Below are positions 20,326-30,337 of a DNA stretch of 64,000 nucleotides, piece after piece (the first letter of the stretch is position 1; each line of letters begins with the position of its first letter). Both the position numbers and the translations under genes were made by a program. Under the pieces are notes generated by a model. It was not told where the DNA came from. It was given only the letters and a program-made list of their open reading frames with translations, and ran no database searches. Origin of the DNA: Typha latifolia (lineage: Eukaryota > Streptophyta > Magnoliopsida > Poales > Typhaceae); NCBI GenBank assembly GCA_019914945.1, contig CM034103.1:9734001-9798000 (forward strand), written 5' to 3'.

Positions 20326-23300
20326 ATGTATACGCGTCGTCATCGACGAGGAGCTGCGGCCCAGAATTTATCTCCTGACAGGAGTAGGGAACAAGAGTCG
20401 GCTCCTGCTCAAGCGCCAGCTTTTGCACCAACTGCTATTCCTGGTTCGGGATCGAAAACTGCTCCTACCCAAGCTCCTACTCCTATCCAGACTCCTACCC
20501 CCGCCCAGATCCCCACTCTTGCCCCAGTTCTTGCTACTCATACAGTGGTGTTAGTGCTTCAGACCTTTCTTCAGGCCATTAGAAGACAACCATCGCAGAC
20601 TCCAGCTACATCAGAGTCAAGGACCCTTAGTCTAGATAGAGGTACAGTGTTCGAAAAAATTTTGAAGGCATCTCCACCTACCTTTAGAGGGACCACGATC
20701 CGATAGAAGCCAGAGGCATGGCTGCTGCGAATCGAGAAGATATTACGAGTATTGGATTGTTCAGAGGATCAAAAGGTTGCTTTGACGACCTATATGTTTG
20801 AGGATCGGGCAGAGCATTGGTGGTGGATGATTGAGCGCCAGTACATTGGACGAGAGAAGGAGCTGACTTGGGAAAACTTTAAAAGGATTTTCTTCGAGAA
20901 ATACTATCCTCGGGCATTAAAGAAGAAGAAGCATGATGAGTTCTTTGAGCTGAGACAGGAGGCATGTCTTGTGGTGGACTTTGAGGCGAGATTCACTGAG
21001 CTGTTACGATTTGTTCCACATATAGCAGCGAGCGAGGAAGAGAAAGTTAGCTTCTTCGAGGATAAGTTGCGGCCAGCCATCAGAGATAGGATATCACTAT
21101 TCCAGTGTCAGACACTTCCAAAAATGGTGTCTAAGGCACTCCTCGCCGAGAGAAACATTGGGGAGCTTCGCCAAGAACGAGAACAGCAGCATCCACAAAA
21201 GAAGTCGAGGAGGTACCAGGAGCAAAACAGAGGAGGTGGTCAACCGTCTGGACAGCCTTGAGGGCCGAAAATGGACCAAACCCTTCTGGGGGAGGTCCCA
21301 AACAGAGTCAGCTTAAAAATTGTACGAGGTGTGGACGCTCACATTCGTCTAGTGTTGGGTGCAATGGAGTACCACGAAGCTGCTACAACTGTGGAAGACC
21401 CGGCCACTTAGCGAGAGATTGCAGAGCACCACGTGGGGGATGGCGTCCGACCTCTCAGCAGGATCAACAGCATCGACCGTCCCAGTCTGGCACAGTGAAC
21501 AATAGGCCTCCAACAAGTAGCGGAAATCCAAGAGTGAGGCCAGAGAATAAAGGAAGAATTTATACCTTGACCCAGGAAGGCTGAGCACTCACCATCCGTG
21601 GTGCAAGGTACATTATCTATTTCTTCCATACCAGCTAAAGTCCTTATAGACTCTGGAGCCTCACATTCTTTTGGTTCACCTGATTTTCTTTCCTTATTAC
21701 CTATTGCATCTGAGATTATGGAATCATATTTAGTAGTGATTACACCCATCGGGAGGACCATACTTTTAAATCTTATTTGCAGATCTTGTTTAGTAGAGAT
21801 AGACGATCAGAAACTTCCAGTAGATCTTATTTGTCTGGACATGCATGATTTTGATGTTATATTGGGTATGGATTGGCTATCTGCACATTATGCTATAGTA
21901 GATTGTAGAATGAAAAGGGTTACATTTTCTATACCGGAGAAGCCAGAATTTTTCTTCCAGGGTGAGCGAAAGATTCCTACGACCAGTATTATCTCAGCAC
22001 TTCAAGCAAATTGATTAATGAAGAAAGGATGCCCAGGCTTTTTGGCATCGGTAGTGGGCGTGGAGCGTGCAGAGCAGGAGATTCATGAACTTCAAGTGGT
22101 AAATGAATTTCCAGATATTTTTCCTAAAGATTTACCTGGTCTTCCACCCGATAGAGAGATAGACTTCACCATAGATCTGCTCCCTGGCACTGAACCAATA
22201 TCAAAGGCACCCTGCAGACCCAACTTCAAGAGTTACTGGATTTGGGTTTTATTCGTCCGAGTGTATCACCTTGGGGAGCGCCAGTTTTATTTGTAAAGAA
22301 GAAAGATGGATCGATGCGTCTTTGCATTGATTATCAAGAGTTAAATAAAGTCACTATGAAGAACAGGTATCCACTACCCCGGATCGATGATCTTTTTGAT
22401 CAACTGCAAGGCTCTCAAGTCTTCTCAAAAATCGATTTGAGGTCTAGTTATCACCAATTGAAGATCAAGAATGAAGATATTGCAAAGACAGCATTTAGGA
22501 CTCGCTATGGCCATTATGAATTCTTAGTGATGCTTTTTGGCCTTACAAATGCACCTGCAGCTTTTATGGACTTAATGAATCGGATCTTCAAAACCTTCTT
22601 GGACCAATTTGTTGTGATATTCATTGATGATATGTCGAGCTATTCCAAGAGCAAAGAAAAGCATGAGGAACATCTGAGGACAATACTTCAAACTCTTCGT
22701 GAGGAAAAGCTTTATGCCAAGTTTAAGAAGTGTGAGTTTTGGTTGGATGAGGTGGTGTTCTTAGGACATAATCAGCAAGGATGGAGTCAAGGTGAATCAA
22801 AAGAAGATCGAGGCTGTTAGCAAATGGTCGAGGCCTACTTCAGTATCTGAAGTACGCAGTTTCCTTGGATTGGTAGGCTACTATAGAAGGTTTGTGGAGG
22901 GATTTTCACGGATTGCCTTGCCACTTACTCACCTCACCAAAAAGGGGATGAGATTTGAGTGGTCAGATGATTGTGAAAATAGCTTCCAAAAGCTCAAGCA
23001 GAGATTGATTTCAGCTCCTATCCTTTCACTTCCGACAGAGGGCGGTAACTTTGTAATTTACAGTGATGCATCCCGACAGGGTCTCAGTTGTGTTTTGATG
23101 CAGCATGGAAAGGTGATAGCTTATGCATCTAGACAACTTAAGATTCATGAGAAAAACTATCCTACTCATGATCTTGAGTTGGCTGCGGTGGTTTTTGCAC
23201 TAAAGATTTGGCATCACTACCTTTATGGAAAATCTTGTAAAATTTTCACTGATCACAAAAGCCTCAAGGTATATTTTCACTCAGAAAGAACTTAATTTGA

Positions 23301-23712
23301 GGCAGCGCAGGTGGCTAAAATTAATCAAGGATTATGATGTTAGTATCAATTACCATCCCGGGAAGGCAAATATGGTAGCCGATGCTTTGAGCAGGAAAAC
23401 ATCAGAGGGGCACTTATCAGCACTTACTTATCAGCACTTACTTATCAGCAATGCATTATTGAAGAATTCATACGCTTGAAGATTGAAGTAACATCAAATC
23501 CAGAGAGAGTAGCTATTTGCAGCCGGCTAGTGGTCAAACCTACACTTTTAGATCACATCCAGGATGCTCAATTAGAGGATGCTAACCTCAAAAAGATCTT
23601 AAAAGGATTAGAAAAAGGAGAAGCTCTTGGCTATTCGAGATCAGATGAAGGACTAGTCAAGTACCAGAATCGAGTCTATGTCCCAGCCAGTGAGGAATTA
23701 AAGAATGAAATT
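20326..23712 (+). pseudogene. Gypsy gag-pol, broken by stops and frameshifts
   Basis: Gag from 20326 (MYTRRHRRGAAAQ, proline/threonine-rich head), in-frame TAG at 20704, gag core (EHWWWMIERQYI, FEARFTELLRFVP), stop near 21259, zinc knuckle C-X2-C-X4-H-X4-C at about 21381-21423. Protease DSGA at 21649-21660 (LIDSGASHSF), stop at 22012. Reverse transcriptase: LPGLPPDREIDF, a frameshift near 22225, [17 protein letters not shown], catalytic FIDD at 22620-22631, a frameshift near 22790. RNase [17 protein letters not shown] near 23050, with a frameshift near 23270. Integrase begins (VKYQNRVYVPASEELKNEI) and enters the gap at 23713. Confidence 0.92.
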
Positions 23713-24212
23713 NNNNNNNNNNNNNNNNNNNNNNNNNNNNNNNNNNNNNNNNNNNNNNNNNNNNNNNNNNNNNNNNNNNNNNNNNNNNNNNNNNNNNNNN
23801 NNNNNNNNNNNNNNNNNNNNNNNNNNNNNNNNNNNNNNNNNNNNNNNNNNNNNNNNNNNNNNNNNNNNNNNNNNNNNNNNNNNNNNNNNNNNNNNNNNNN
23901 NNNNNNNNNNNNNNNNNNNNNNNNNNNNNNNNNNNNNNNNNNNNNNNNNNNNNNNNNNNNNNNNNNNNNNNNNNNNNNNNNNNNNNNNNNNNNNNNNNNN
24001 NNNNNNNNNNNNNNNNNNNNNNNNNNNNNNNNNNNNNNNNNNNNNNNNNNNNNNNNNNNNNNNNNNNNNNNNNNNNNNNNNNNNNNNNNNNNNNNNNNNN
24101 NNNNNNNNNNNNNNNNNNNNNNNNNNNNNNNNNNNNNNNNNNNNNNNNNNNNNNNNNNNNNNNNNNNNNNNNNNNNNNNNNNNNNNNNNNNNNNNNNNNN
24201 NNNNNNNNNNNN
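23713..24212. other. Assembly gap, exactly 500 N
   Basis: A round-number run of N inside the gypsy integrase. The true missing length is unknown; reading frames drawn through it are not real. Confidence 0.99.
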
Positions 24213-25490
24213 TTGTATTATGGATGGATTTGTTGTGGCCTTTGAGGGCCCCTCCTTTTTACTTCCACTCTTTTTGGATATTTGGTGGCAATGATGGTAT
24301 GTTGCTAGACTCTTGGATATCATATGCACTTCACGTGGGAGTCACGTAGCATGTTTGGGTCAATTCTGAGGGAGATAATAGATAAAAGTAAGATTTTGAA
24401 ACTTGGTATCAAGATCAGGATTGACTTCTAGAAAAAAAATGATATGTATCGGTTGTAGTAGTCGTATTAGCTACCTGTAAAAGAAAAAATTCTAAATTTT
24501 ATTTTAAAATGCAAAAAAAATTCTAAAAAATTAGAAAAAGAACAATAGAAATAAAAATTAGTCTTATATGAAATCTAAAAACTAAAGAAAAGACTCACTT
24601 AAAGCTATGATGAATTTTGACTTAAATTAGCAAATTTTTATACTAATAAATTGCTATCGTAGAATAATAGTGGAAAGAGAGATCTCTCTTTTTATTATTG
24701 TTCTGTAGCAGTAAGAAAAGAGGAGTTAAAGGGTGGATGAGAAAGAGAGGAGAAATTAGAATAAAAAATACTTGATTTCATCAGAGTGTGGAGTAGCTGG
24801 AGGGGCTTATCAGATCTGCTGCCGAATGAGCTCGGTGAAGTGTGAAGAGTGGGAGGAGAGTATGTGAGAAATAGAGGGTAAAAACTAAAAAACTTAAAAT
24901 AAGACTGCTGAAGATATCAACTACTAATGTCTCCTAGGTTCGATACATTTTAGATTCAACCTGAATCTTTAAAAAATTATTTTCGATCAAGTTTTGATCG
25001 ATTAGACTTGAGATAGGCCGATTTTGGAAACCACGGCAAAAAACTGCATTTCTCTAATAGCTTATATTTTGGAGTAGCCTGGCGAGTAAACACAGTTAAT
25101 TTGTTACTATTTCAAAATTTTACTGAAATAACATGAATTCTGACAGTAAGTGCCACACCTCAAAATTTATTACCGTTTCAATCTTTTTTTACTAAGATAC
25201 ATAAGTGGCTAAGCATCACATAGGTGTTTTATTTGCCTGTAAGTAAATCGCTCTCGGTGAAATTAGTTTACAAAATCGCTCTCACCGTCAGCAACTTGTA
25301 ACTCATTTAGCATAATCGACTACCATTTCATGAAAAGTTGTTTTCCGTTAGCATAGTAAATTGCTTCACAAAAATGAGTAATTGGCACCCTTCTATAGAA
25401 ACATGCCACAACAAACCTTTCCCAGTAATTAAGTTGGATAACTAAGTCAACCCTCCTATAGAAACATGCCACAAGGTCCACAACAAAACA
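24213..25490. other. Spacer after the gap; no gene seen
   Basis: The first ~180 bases (CACGTGGGAGTCACGTAGCA) may belong to the end of the gypsy element or to another retroelement. The rest is AT-rich. CTATAGAAACATGCCACAA occurs twice (25394, 25456). No domain, splice pattern or LTR pair was found. Confidence 0.6.
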
Positions 25491-25514
25491 AATTTGATGT
25501 ATTTGGCACAAATT

Positions 25515-25585
25515 CGTCCTCACAAGGATTTGAACCCCCAACCTCTACATTGGGGAGGTAAAACTCTAACCACTTGTGGTAGTCA
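25515..25585 (-). repeat. tRNA-derived SINE head or tRNA-like sequence
   Basis: On the minus strand GTGGTTAGAGT (A-box-like) is followed about 35 bases later by GGTTCAAATCC (a perfect B box). The acceptor and T stems do not pair well, so this is not a working tRNA gene. A tRNA-related SINE is the simplest reading; its 3' end was not defined. Confidence 0.45.
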
Positions 25586-26119
25586 CTTTCATCAAATGCA
25601 GCTTTTGATAAGCTATAATACTAGGGAGTTATATGTAAATCGTTGTCTAGAAAGTATTGACTTGCTTTTTGAGTTAGTAATTTATATGTACTCCTACAGT
25701 CATCTATGTGGCACTTATGCAGCAGCAACTCACGTATTTTGGTGAGAAGATTGAAAACTTGCATAAAATGGTACAACTTTTGGTAGGGGTTGCAAATTAA
25801 CCAAAAACCCAACAACATAAGTTGTGGACTATGGAGCTTGATATCGTTAGAGGATATGGTGCAAAATTGAATACTCCCAAAAATGAAATTATTTGATCTC
25901 ATTAATTAAATGATGGAAGGGATATAAGCATGGATCCAAAAATTAGCCCATCCTAATCTAGGCTCGATACCAATCAGTTGACTAGTATCAGGCAGGTATT
26001 GGATGTATTGGCTAAAACCTTATCCAAATCCGGCAATCAGCCAATCCAGGTCAGGATCGGTAGATTTGGGTCAGGTCAAATCCGTAATGGATCTGACCAT
26101 ATTCAACCCGGGGATATTA

Positions 26120-26645
26120 ATAATTGATATCCCTGTCGTCCTCTTCCTCTCTCTCCAAACCAAACCCGGTGCTTCTCCAACACAAAGATCTAGCTCCAAC
26201 AAGGTCTTTTGAACTCTAACAATGTAGATCTAGCTCCGACAAAATTCAGCGACCTTGGGTATTTGTTTTTTTTTATTTTTCTTTTACTTGTCTCTCTTCT
26301 TTTTCTTCTCCTCTTCTTCACTGTAGATACAGAAAATGTGGTTGTTTTCCTTTTGTTTCTTTCGGTTCTTCCATTCTCTCTCTATCTCTCTTCTTCTTCT
26401 CCTTTTTCACTGCATAGCATCACAATTTTTTTTCTTTTTTTTTCCTTTTGGTTCTTCCACTCTCTTCTCTCTTCTTCTTCTTCACTGCAGAAGCATAAGT
26501 TTTTTTTATTTATTTTTGGTTCTACTCTCTCTCTCTCTCTCTCTCTCTCCTCTACTTCTTCACTGCAAAAGAAGCAAAACCATGATTTTTATTTCTTTTT
26601 CCTTTTTTTTAGTTCTTCCACACTCTCTTTTAATTTTTCTTGAGT
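26120..26645. repeat. Pyrimidine-rich low-complexity tract
   Basis: Repeated TCTTCTTC, CTCTCTCTCTCT and T runs, with several copies of TTCTTCACTGCA(GA) and TTTTGGTTCTTCCACTCTC. The latter suggest a degenerate tandem repeat of about 80-100 bp. Serine/leucine/phenylalanine-rich frames here come from composition. Confidence 0.7.
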
Positions 26646-27079
26646 AAGTGGGTATTTTTTTTATTTTTTTAGTTTTCTAGGATTTATATGTGAGTAATTA
26701 TTATTTTCTAATTTATAGTCAATTTTTTCTAACTTTTTAGAAAAATTTTCTGAATTTTTAAATAATATTTAGAATTTTACATAATTAAAATATAGTCCAA
26801 TCTAATACGGACGATAAATACGGCTAAACCATATCATTTTTTTGAGCAGTCAACCTCGATCACAGTTAGGAGTTTTGGAATCCTAGTTGTAGGAAAATTG
26901 TTAATCCATAATTAAAAAATTATCAGAACCTCGATTTTTATGAAGAATAGGTCATGTCAAAAGAAAAAAAGATTGGTCGAATATAATAATATGGAATCTG
27001 TTCGGTTAGAATTTGAAGAACCATTATCATGCTTAGGCTTTATGTATTGTTGCATTCATCTAGAAAGGTTGAGAACTGT

Positions 27080-27417
27080 TGATGCAAAACGACATGGTGG
27101 AGAGAATGAGATGGAAGAGAAAACATGAGAGAAGAGGGATGGGGTTTCATACCTCCACCTTAACAATAGTTTCACACCAATTTCATAAAGGAGAGTAAAT
27201 ATCAAAAATCTTCATTTCTTCATTAACCGCGACAATATATTGACTTTACAAATGATAATAAAAAATAACACCCTAAACAATTGCAAAAAGTAAATATAAC
27301 CCTAAACACCATAAATAGTAAATGTATAATAAAAATAATGGACTTAAAACTAATTCCCTAAAGAAGGAACTGCACTAATACATGTGCCCATGTAATATAT
27401 TATTGATGTCCGCATCA
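27080..27417 (-). repeat. 3' LTR of the non-autonomous element
   Basis: Shares TATCAAAAATCTTCATTTCT and TGTAATATATTA(T/C)TGATGTCC with 29692-30025; begins TGATGCAAAA and ends CCGCATCA on the plus strand. Confidence 0.85.
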
Positions 27418-28320
27418 TTCTCTCTAGGTGGGAGAGAACTCAACTCTATCGAGTGTGTCCCCTGCAGCATTTATATTGCTCCAGTCCTATATTATCCTGT
27501 CACTCCAAGTCACTTCGACAAGCTAAATGTCATCATATTTAGGGATATATTTTACACCTCCACCCTCAAACTAGAGTTTTTATCCAAATCTTCCTAATGA
27601 TAAGACTTCTCCTTAGTGATTTTGAGCAGTGGATTAAGACTTACCTCTTATTGCTCTCAGATTCTTACTATTCTAATTCACTTCAATTAAGTTAAGTATC
27701 ATTATACTTAGGGATAAATTTCACACATTCACTCTCAAGCTAGGGTTTCACACTCAAATTTTCTTGATGTCAAGACTTATCCTTCATTTCGAAAAGGGTA
27801 CTTTTCATAGGGAAGAGAAAAAAAGTCAATGAGGACGCGACGGTTGTGGATGAGGGTTGGCGACTGACTACAAGCAGGCGATAACAGGTGGTGAACTTCA
27901 GAGAAGATGGTGTTGGCGGCGGTGGAGGACGACGCTAAAGGTGATGGTGTCAATAGAGAGTACTGCTAGCTGTGACGACGTTGGTGGAAAAGTTGCTTGC
28001 TATGGAGAGTCTAGCAAAGGAAGGAATCGGGTTGGAGTTGGGATAAATTTAGATATGTTACAGTTGAAGATGACTTAACACTAACGAGTGGGCATGAGGT
28101 TGGGGTTAAGACTAACGGGTCGAATTGAGTTGGGTGCTAATAGATTTGGATAGGATTGAGTTGGTGAGCTAAGTTGGTTTGGGTTTAGGTTGATTTAGGT
28201 TCAGGTGAGTTTAGAGAAGATGAGAGAATTTTGGTATTTTGGGAGAAAAAGTTAAAATTCAAAATTTTGGTAGGTATAGTAAGGAAGAAAAGAAAAGGAA
28301 TTTTGATATTTTAGGGGAGA

Positions 28321-28390
28321 GAGTGGAGGGGGGAGGGGGGAGCAAGTGGAGAGGGTGGAGAGGGTGGAGAGGGGAGGGGGGAGGGGGGAT
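28321..28390 (+). repeat. G-run tract with G-quadruplex potential
   Basis: GGAGGGGGGAGGGGGGAGC and a later GGGGAGGGGGGAGGGGGGA give more than four G-runs of three or more on the plus strand. AAATTTCAAAATT-type palindromic low-complexity sequence follows at 28500-28620. Confidence 0.8.
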
Positions 28391-28904
28391 TTAAAATACG
28401 AACTTTGAGATAGGCTTGGGTAGTTTTTGGATAGTTAGGATTTGTTGGGAGGATTAGGAAAAAAAATCTATTGAAATCTCAAGGAAAGAATAAGTCACTA
28501 GAATTTGAAATTCAAAAATTAAAATTAATAAAATTCAAAATTTTGAAATTCACTAAATTTGAATTTCAAAATTCTTGAAATTTCAAATTTTGAAATTTCA
28601 AAATTCTTTGAAATTTGATTTTTTTTTTAGCTCACCTCTAGCAGAGAAGAAGATTGATTTAGGTGGTGATGGACTATTGGATGATGCACGGACACTCCAC
28701 GTTTGATGACTGTCAAATCTTGCTTTGTGGTTTCGCATTGATGACGGGTTCTTCTTGTTTCTCTACAACGGTAATCTCCTCATGCGATTTGAAACTCATC
28801 GTACTCGGCATTCGGTAGAGTTCCTGATGATCCGGTGATCATGATGCAAGTGGTCGAACAAAGGAAAAGTGTAGAGCGGTATAGAACCCGGGAAGCTAGT
28901 CATT

Positions 28905-29560
28905 TGTACCTTATGAAGCACGGATACTTCGTTTGCCCCTCCATACCTATATCCAATACGAATCGGATACCGATAAGGCACCGACACGGCCCGATACGTA
29001 TCGGATACGGCTGGAGGAGTATCCAAATTAAAAAAAAAATTAATTTTCCGATACGGCGGTATACGACTCCGATACATTTCTTGATCATCCAATCCTTTTT
29101 TTTCTTTTTGTGCTAAAAGATGATATAAAACATACTTTATATGTATATACGATTGTCTAATACTTCATGATACTTTAAGGCTCTGTTTATTTGATAATGA
29201 ATTAAACATATAACTTGAAACCTATTTAAAGATCCAAATTAGTTGTAGACTAATAGTTGAATTAGGTTTCAAAGTTTCACTAACATTTTAAGTTTCATAT
29301 CAGTTTTTACTACAATATTATTTTAAAGTTTTAGGCATGTAGATATTAAATATGTAGCTTTCTTTTCTTTTATCTTATCATTTATGGGATAATCATTTTT
29401 TACCATATGTCACATTGGTTGACAACAAATTAAAAATATATTATTTATTTATTTATTTATTTATTGGCGTATCCATGCCGTATCCATATCCTACTTTAAG
29501 AATTTATCGTATCCCTGTATCCGTATCTCCGTATCCCCGTATCCATATCCATGATTCACA
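28905..29560. repeat. CGGATAC / GTATCC repeat block inside the non-autonomous element
   Basis: Left part (28920-29070) has GATACGTATCGGATACGG and related words; right part (29465-29555) has GTATCCGTATCTCCGTATCC runs, which are complements of the left. The two parts may be the inverted ends of a nested MITE about 0.6 kb long. Exact ends were not resolved. Confidence 0.55.
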
Positions 29561-29691
29561 GTCTATACCCAATGGAAATGGTGATGAGATTGGGAAGATG
29601 GGTAGCACGAGTAGATTAATAGACAATAGAGGCAAAAAAGGTGACTTGGAAAATATTTGAATTCTTAAAAACCGTTGCTCTAATACTAAAA

Positions 29692-30025
29692 TGATGCAAA
29701 ATGATGTGGTGAAGAGAATGAGGTAGAAGAGACAACAATAAAAAAGAAGGACGAGGTTTCACACCTCCACCCTTAACAATGGTTTTGCACCAATTTCGCA
29801 AATGAGAGTAAATATCAAAAATCTTCATTTCTTCATTAACCTCGACTATATATAAATCTTACAAATGATAATAATCAAATAACACTTTAAACAATTGAAA
29901 AAAGTAAATATTACTAAACATAAATAGCAAATGTATATTAAAAATAATTGACTTAAAACTAATTTAATGAAGGAGGAACTGCATTAAAATTGTGCTCATG
30001 TAATATATTACTGATGTCCACATCA
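29692..30025 (-). repeat. 5' LTR of the non-autonomous element
   Basis: Same order of motifs as 27080-27417, with scattered substitutions and small indels. It borders the primer-binding-like site on the left and the ACTGT target repeat on the right. Confidence 0.85.
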
Positions 30026-30337
30026 ACTGTGTTCTTAGTCCTAAAGTAAATTTCAAAATTTGAAGATAACTAACCTGTTGAGGCTGATATATTTGTTTCT
30101 TATCAAGATGGTTAACAGATCCTTAAGCATAAAACTAAGACCTTTATTAACAAAGTTTATATCAAGCTAGTATCTGCATCAACATATGATAATCAAAGTT
30201 TCAAGAATGCTTGATGATCCACAAAAATAAAATTGGCTTTCCTGTTTCCACAATGTACTAACCATTCACCAAAATAATTTTCATAAGCTAAAGAAAATGA
30301 AAAATGGAAACACAGAAATAATACAATGAAAGCCTAC

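Larger units (their letters stand above)
20083..24212 (+). mobile_element. Ty3-gypsy retrotransposon, 3' end lost in an assembly gap
   Basis: A short 5' LTR (20083-20177) is followed after four bases by a primer binding site TGGTATCAGAGCCAGG (20182). Then come gag with zinc knuckle, protease, reverse transcriptase, RNase H and the start of integrase, before 500 Ns at 23713-24212. Domain order (PR-RT-RH-IN) is that of Ty3-gypsy. The TGTCACGACCC end and the gag type resemble chromovirus/Del-Tekay elements; this is from memory of the family. No 3' LTR is visible after the gap. It lies divergently, about 1 kb from the PP2A scaffold ATG. Confidence 0.92.
27080..30025 (-). mobile_element. Non-autonomous LTR retrotransposon, TSD ACTGT
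   Basis: Two similar direct repeats, 27080-27417 (338 bp) and 29692-30025 (334 bp), each TGATG...CATCA, are flanked by ACTGT (27075-27079 and 30026-30030). A primer-binding-like site lies on the minus strand right after the right repeat (TTTAGTATTAGAGCAACGG, at 29673-29691), which fixes minus orientation. The 2.27 kb interior has no gag or pol, so it is a short non-autonomous (LARD/TRIM-type) element. It contains a G-rich tract and a CGTATCC-rich block. Confidence 0.85.

Noticed and set aside
23676..24349. Reading frames of 200+ codons across 23713-24212
   Set aside because: They consist of N; the open frame is an artefact of the assembly gap.
26209..26647. 104- and 144-codon S/L/F-rich frames
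   Set aside because: Pure pyrimidine low-complexity sequence; hydrophobic appearance comes from T runs, with no start context or homologue recognised.
30060..30130. Possible third WIT exon (minus strand, ending AACAG|gttagt)
   Set aside because: The frame required by exon 2's phase gives DLLTILIRNKYISLN, which does not look like the family, and another frame has an immediate stop upstream.
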